Shown: piece after piece, positions 61,001-64,000 of the stretch | How the letters are laid out: each line of letters begins with the position of its first letter | Position numbering within the stretch: the first letter of the stretch is position 1 | From: Chthonomonas sp. UBA2017 | GTDB lineage: Bacteria > Armatimonadota > Fimbriimonadia > Fimbriimonadales > Fimbriimonadaceae | Assembly (NCBI GenBank): GCA_002335425.1 | Contig: DDCB01000025.1 | Span: forward strand, 62,001 to 126,000 | Direction: 5' to 3' | Length of the DNA stretch: 64,000 nucleotides | The notes under the pieces: generated by a model | The model's input: only the letters and a program-made list of their open reading frames with translations | Told to the model about the DNA's origin: nothing | Databases searched by the model: none | Position numbers and translations under genes: made by a program

Positions 61001-61876
61001 ATGACGAACAAACTCTGTTGGATTGCCGGATTGACGGCCCTGGCGGCCCTGTCTCAAGCGCAGTTTGGAGCGGCGGGAGGCTTCAACCTCTATGCGCGCC
61101 AGAATGTGAACTCATCGGGTTCAGACACCGAAGGGCGAATCGCTGCTGGCAATAACATCGGCCTGAACAACTATGACGTCGGTCTGGTGACGCCAGGCGG
61201 AGACGTGCTGGTGGCAGGCGCCCAGATCAATTTCTCGAACGGCACCATTCGCGGAAATGCCCGCTACGGTTTTTCGTTCACCGGAGTCAACACGGCCTTC
61301 ACCAACGGTGGCAGTGCCATTCCGGGAGTGCCGATCGACTTTTTGGCGACCGACGCGACGTTGCTGGCGACTTCGGCCAGTTGGGGATCGCTCGGGACCA
61401 ACGGGACGATTTCGCAACCTTTCTCGACTTTGAATCTCGTGGGCACGAATCCGATCACGAATGTTTTCAACATTACGAATGCACAACTGAATTCAGTGAC
61501 GGGCGTGGATATCTCGATTCCGGCAGGATCGACGGCGCTCATCAACGTGCAAAGTGCGTTCGTCAACTTCCCGAACATTGGCTACAATTTGAACGGGAAC
61601 CAAGTGCCCCCGAGCATCTTCAAAAAGGTCGTCTGGAATCTACCCATCGCGACATCTGTGAACATGACAAACCTGAAAGGAAGTCTGTTGGCGCCGCAAG
61701 CATCGGTCAGCACCGGATTTGGTGCGATTGATGGACAGATCTTTGTGAATAACTTCTCCGGTCCGATGCAGGTGAACTGGCAACAATTTGATGGAACGGT
61801 TGTTCCCGAGCCGGCGACCCTGATCGCTCTCGGTGCTGGAGCTTTGGCGCTGGCCCGGCGGCGAAAGAAGTCCTAA
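61001..61876 (+). CDS. Choice-of-anchor A family PEP-CTERM protein
   Basis: The 291-residue protein has a signal peptide (ending LSQAQ). The choice-of-anchor A domain follows directly (FNLYARQNVNSSGSDTEGR, IAAGNNIGLNNYDVG), with Gly/Asn-rich strands. It ends with VVPEPATLIALGAGALALA and RRRKKS, a complete PEP-CTERM sorting signal. It is expected at the cell surface or in extracellular matrix. It has its own promoter at 60955-60960, a ribosome binding site (GAGG 7 nt before the ATG) and a strong terminator after it. Confidence 0.85.
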   Translation: MTNKLCWIAGLTALAALSQAQFGAAGGFNLYARQNVNSSGSDTEGRIAAGNNIGLNNYDVGLVTPGGDVLVAGAQINFSNGTIRGNARYGFSFTGVNTAFTNGGSAIPGVPIDFLATDATLLATSASWGSLGTNGTISQPFSTLNLVGTNPITNVFNITNAQLNSVTGVDISIPAGSTALINVQSAFVNFPNIGYNLNGNQVPPSIFKKVVWNLPIATSVNMTNLKGSLLAPQASVSTGFGAIDGQIFVNNFSGPMQVNWQQFDGTVVPEPATLIALGAGALALARRRKKS

Positions 61877-61895
61877 CTTCTGCTCGCTTCTGAAC

Positions 61896-61936
61896 TCGAT
61901 GCCTTCTCATTCTTGCGAGAAGGCATCGAATTTTTT
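61896..61936 (+). terminator. Intrinsic terminator
   Basis: Perfect 13-bp arms at 61896-61908 and 61917-61929 with an 8-nt loop are followed by T6. It closes the PEP-CTERM gene; the ubiD stop (61935) is immediately adjacent on the other strand. Confidence 0.88.
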
Positions 61937-63485
61937 AGAGCCCGAGCTTGGGCCAGAGCTGGTCGACTCGGGCTTTGACATCTGCCGCCATCGTGATGAG
62001 CTTCGGATAGTCTCGCTGGAACCCGTTTTCCCCCGGTAACTTGTGGGTGCAGTCAAACCCGACCTTGCCGCCAAAACCTTCAAATTGAGCGGCATGATCA
62101 AGCTGATCGACCGGCCCACGGGTGTGCAAAGTGTCACGCCCTGGATCGCAATTCGCTCCGATTCGAAAAAGGACTTCATCCATGTTCTGGACGTCCGTAT
62201 CGGCATCAAATATAAAGACAAACTTTGTAAAACTCAGACCGCCTAATCCCCAAATCGCGTTCATCACTTTATAGGCGTGACCAGGAAACTTTTTGCGGAT
62301 ACTGACGAAGGCGACGTTATGGAAACAAGCCTCGACGGGGAGGTTCATATCCACAATCTCGGGCACCGTTAACTGAATCAGCGGCAAGAAGATTCTCTCG
62401 ACCGCTTTGCCCATCCAGCCGTCTTCCATCGGGGGTTGCCCGACGATGGTGGCCGGCCAAACCGGCCGCTCGCGGCGCGTGACGCACGTGACATGGAGAA
62501 CCGGGAAATCCTCGGCCAGGGAGTAGTACCCGGTGTGATCCCCAAACGGGCCTTCGAGCCGCCGCTCAGACGGATCGACATATCCTTCGAGGACGAATTC
62601 TGCGTCGGCAGGAACGCTGATATCGACCGTCTTGCAGCGCACCAACTGAGGATTTTCTCGACGCAAAAATCCAGCAAAGAGCATCTCATCGATCCCCGGA
62701 GGAAGAGGGCTGATCGCGCTGAAAGTGTAGGCCGGATCGCCGCCGAGGACCACCGCCACCTCGATCCGCTTGCCCTTTGAGCCTGCGTCTTCCATATGTC
62801 GCATGCCGGTCTTGTGCATCTGCCAATGCATCCCACACGTGTTCTTGTCATAAAGCAGCACCCGGTACATGCCGACGTTTCGTTTGCCGGATTGAGGATC
62901 GTTCGTGAAGACCAGTGGCAACGTCACATAAGGTCCGGCATCTTCGGGCCAGCAAGTCAAGATCGGGATCTCGGTCAAGTCCACCTCGCTACCTTGCTGG
63001 ACCACCTCTTGGCAGACCGCATCGCGGACGACTTTGGGGGCGACCGATTTCACTTCGCCGCCCATCTCAAGGGCAAATTTGATCTTTTCGCCGAGGCTTT
63101 TGGGGACGTTGCCCGGGGCTTGGACCAGCTTGCGAAGCCGCTCGGCATGGACTTCAAAGTCGTCGCAACTCAGGGCCATCGACATTCGCCGTCGAGAGCC
63201 CATCGTATTGATGGCGACGGGGTACGCGTAATTCTTCGATCCAACCGGGCGAGCCGCTGGGTCGATGCTCGGCTGATTCATCACCGCACTGCGCGGATTC
63301 GGGGTGCCCAGGCGATGCGGCGGGCCCACGGGATTTTCAAAGAGCAAGGCGGGGCCGCCTGACTTCATCACTCGGTCTGCAATCTCCGTGATCTCGAGAT
63401 ATGGGCTGATCGGTTCTCGGATTCGTTTGAGTTCTCCGGCTCGTTCAAGCTCGTCCAAGAAGTGCTGAAAATCGCGATAGGCCAT
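61935..63485 (-). CDS. ubiD: UbiD-family prenylated-FMN decarboxylase
   Basis: UbiD enzymes decarboxylate aromatic or unsaturated acids with prenylated FMN; candidates are 4-hydroxybenzoate-type quinone precursors or menaquinone-pathway acids. The 516 residues show ALLFENPVG, YPVAINTMGSRRRM, the prFMN/metal-binding NVGMYRVLLYDKNTCGMHWQ, the Glu-rich catalytic segment EGPFGDHTGYYS and DMNLPVEACFHNVAFVSI. The length and motif order are normal. No ubiX-type prenyltransferase is in the window. GC3 dips around 62180-62500. Confidence 0.9.
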   Translation of the reverse strand: MAYRDFQHFLDELERAGELKRIREPISPYLEITEIADRVMKSGGPALLFENPVGPPHRLGTPNPRSAVMNQPSIDPAARPVGSKNYAYPVAINTMGSRRRMSMALSCDDFEVHAERLRKLVQAPGNVPKSLGEKIKFALEMGGEVKSVAPKVVRDAVCQEVVQQGSEVDLTEIPILTCWPEDAGPYVTLPLVFTNDPQSGKRNVGMYRVLLYDKNTCGMHWQMHKTGMRHMEDAGSKGKRIEVAVVLGGDPAYTFSAISPLPPGIDEMLFAGFLRRENPQLVRCKTVDISVPADAEFVLEGYVDPSERRLEGPFGDHTGYYSLAEDFPVLHVTCVTRRERPVWPATIVGQPPMEDGWMGKAVERIFLPLIQLTVPEIVDMNLPVEACFHNVAFVSIRKKFPGHAYKVMNAIWGLGGLSFTKFVFIFDADTDVQNMDEVLFRIGANCDPGRDTLHTRGPVDQLDHAAQFEGFGGKVGFDCTHKLPGENGFQRDYPKLITMAADVKARVDQLWPKLGL

Positions 63486-63535
63486 AGGTCTCGAACCAGT
63501 CTACGCGAATGCGGGGTCGGGCGTCGGCCCGGGCG

Positions 63536-63577
63536 GAAAAATCAAAGGCCCCCGTCTCCGGTTCGGAGAAGAGGGCC
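63536..63577 (-). terminator. Probable terminator of the dockerin-like gene
   Basis: An imperfect hairpin (63547-63577, GGCC outer and CTCCG/CGGAG inner pairs) is followed on the minus strand by TTTGATTTTT. It lies 21 bp after the stop at 63599. Confidence 0.6.
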
Positions 63578-63598
63578 ATCATTCGCGCGGGGGCGAGA

Positions 63599-64000
63599 TT
63601 AGTCGTCGCCGAGGGTGCCGTTGTTCGCGGCCCAGATCGAATAGTCGGCGTTGGTGACTTCACCGTCGCCGTCGATGTCGGAAGCGGTTCCCGCCGGGAC
63701 CGTCTGACCATTTTGGCTCGCCCAAATGGAGTAGTCGGCGTTGGTGATCTCGTTGTCTTCGTCGATGTCGCCCACGATCAGCGAGGTGGTGCCGAAGAAG
63801 TGCGATCCCATCGGAATGGCCGGATCGGCCGGATTCGGAATCGTTCGGCGGAGCCAGAATCGCCACTTAAAGCTCATGCGATAGGCAAACGTCGTTTGCG
63901 GACCCATCGCGTAGAACCTTCCGGTCGCTGGATCGTACGTCGCAAACCCGGTCGCAAACTCGTTGTTCGCAGACGTGCGCCACGAAACCGGAATCACCGA
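63599..64000 (-). CDS. C-terminal end of a dockerin-like EF-hand protein
   Basis: The open frame enters from the right edge and gives 133 visible residues, so the N-terminus lies outside. The final 55 residues hold two EF-hand-like repeats, DIDEDNEITNADYSIWA and DIDGDGEVTNADYSIWA, with 12-residue calcium-loop spacing as in type I dockerins. In cellulosome systems dockerins bind cohesins; in this lineage such repeats probably act in calcium-dependent surface attachment (inference). An internal GTG at 63997 is unlikely to be the true start. Confidence 0.75.
   Translation of the reverse strand, partial: SVIPVSWRTSANNEFATGFATYDPATGRFYAMGPQTTFAYRMSFKWRFWLRRTIPNPADPAIPMGSHFFGTTSLIVGDIDEDNEITNADYSIWASQNGQTVPAGTASDIDGDGEVTNADYSIWAANNGTLGDD

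Overview
The window is GC-rich, densely packed chromosome from a bacterium that I place tentatively in the Armatimonadota (Fimbriimonadia-like). This is inferred from the combination of PEP-CTERM proteins, a choice-of-anchor A protein, C-terminal EF-hand (dockerin-like) repeats, a DUF5916 outer-membrane barrel and diderm-type secreted enzymes. There is no rRNA, CRISPR array, transposase or IS. One tRNA, tRNA-Pro(GGG), lies at 23181-23257.

Layout. 1-9.4 kb: a cut-off DUF5107-like gene, a lipoprotein, hppD, cysS, a CBM9/DUF5916 protein, an alpha/beta hydrolase and ftsY. 9.5-14.6 kb: a small SH3-like protein with an EEP-family secreted hydrolase, a UvrA that stops after its first ATPase half, and a secreted TPR protein. 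14.7-23.3 kb: pabA/trpG, a degenerate NodB-like gene, a YHS-type lipoprotein, creatininase, queD, the hflX-prmC operon, rpsR with long tails, and tRNA-Pro. 23.3-29.6 kb: a secreted pair, one member with caspase-like His and Cys motifs; a DUF2339 membrane protein; prfB with its programmed frameshift. 29.6-39.1 kb: a NatAB-like exporter, a redoxin/cytochrome c/copper monooxygenase fusion, ligA-ogg, an isolated phage terminase-portal pair, and DUF423. 39.1-48.1 kb: an S15 hydrolase, alr, a Lys/Ala-rich basic protein, and a five-gene operon (dehydrogenase, nucleoside-type ABC ATPase, two permeases, secreted protein). 48.2-56.5 kb: an S41 protease, a PEP-CTERM protein, aspC-rnc, a FecCD permease and a three-gene envelope operon. 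56.5-64 kb: a subtilisin with Ig-like repeats, a CHMI-family isomerase, serA, a choice-of-anchor A PEP-CTERM protein, UbiD, and the C-terminus of a dockerin-like protein.

General features. Many genes overlap by ATGA, GTGA or TTGA, and three convergent pairs share a 4-nt stop overlap. At least thirteen genes have a -10-like hexamer (TANNNT or close) 5-8 nt before the start codon and no Shine-Dalgarno, which suggests widespread leaderless transcription. I used this signal to correct several start codons.

The items most worth a second look are the half-length UvrA, the terminase-portal pair without other phage genes, the secreted caspase-like pair, the leaderless promoter architecture, and blocks of low-GC3 codon use that begin and end inside genes.
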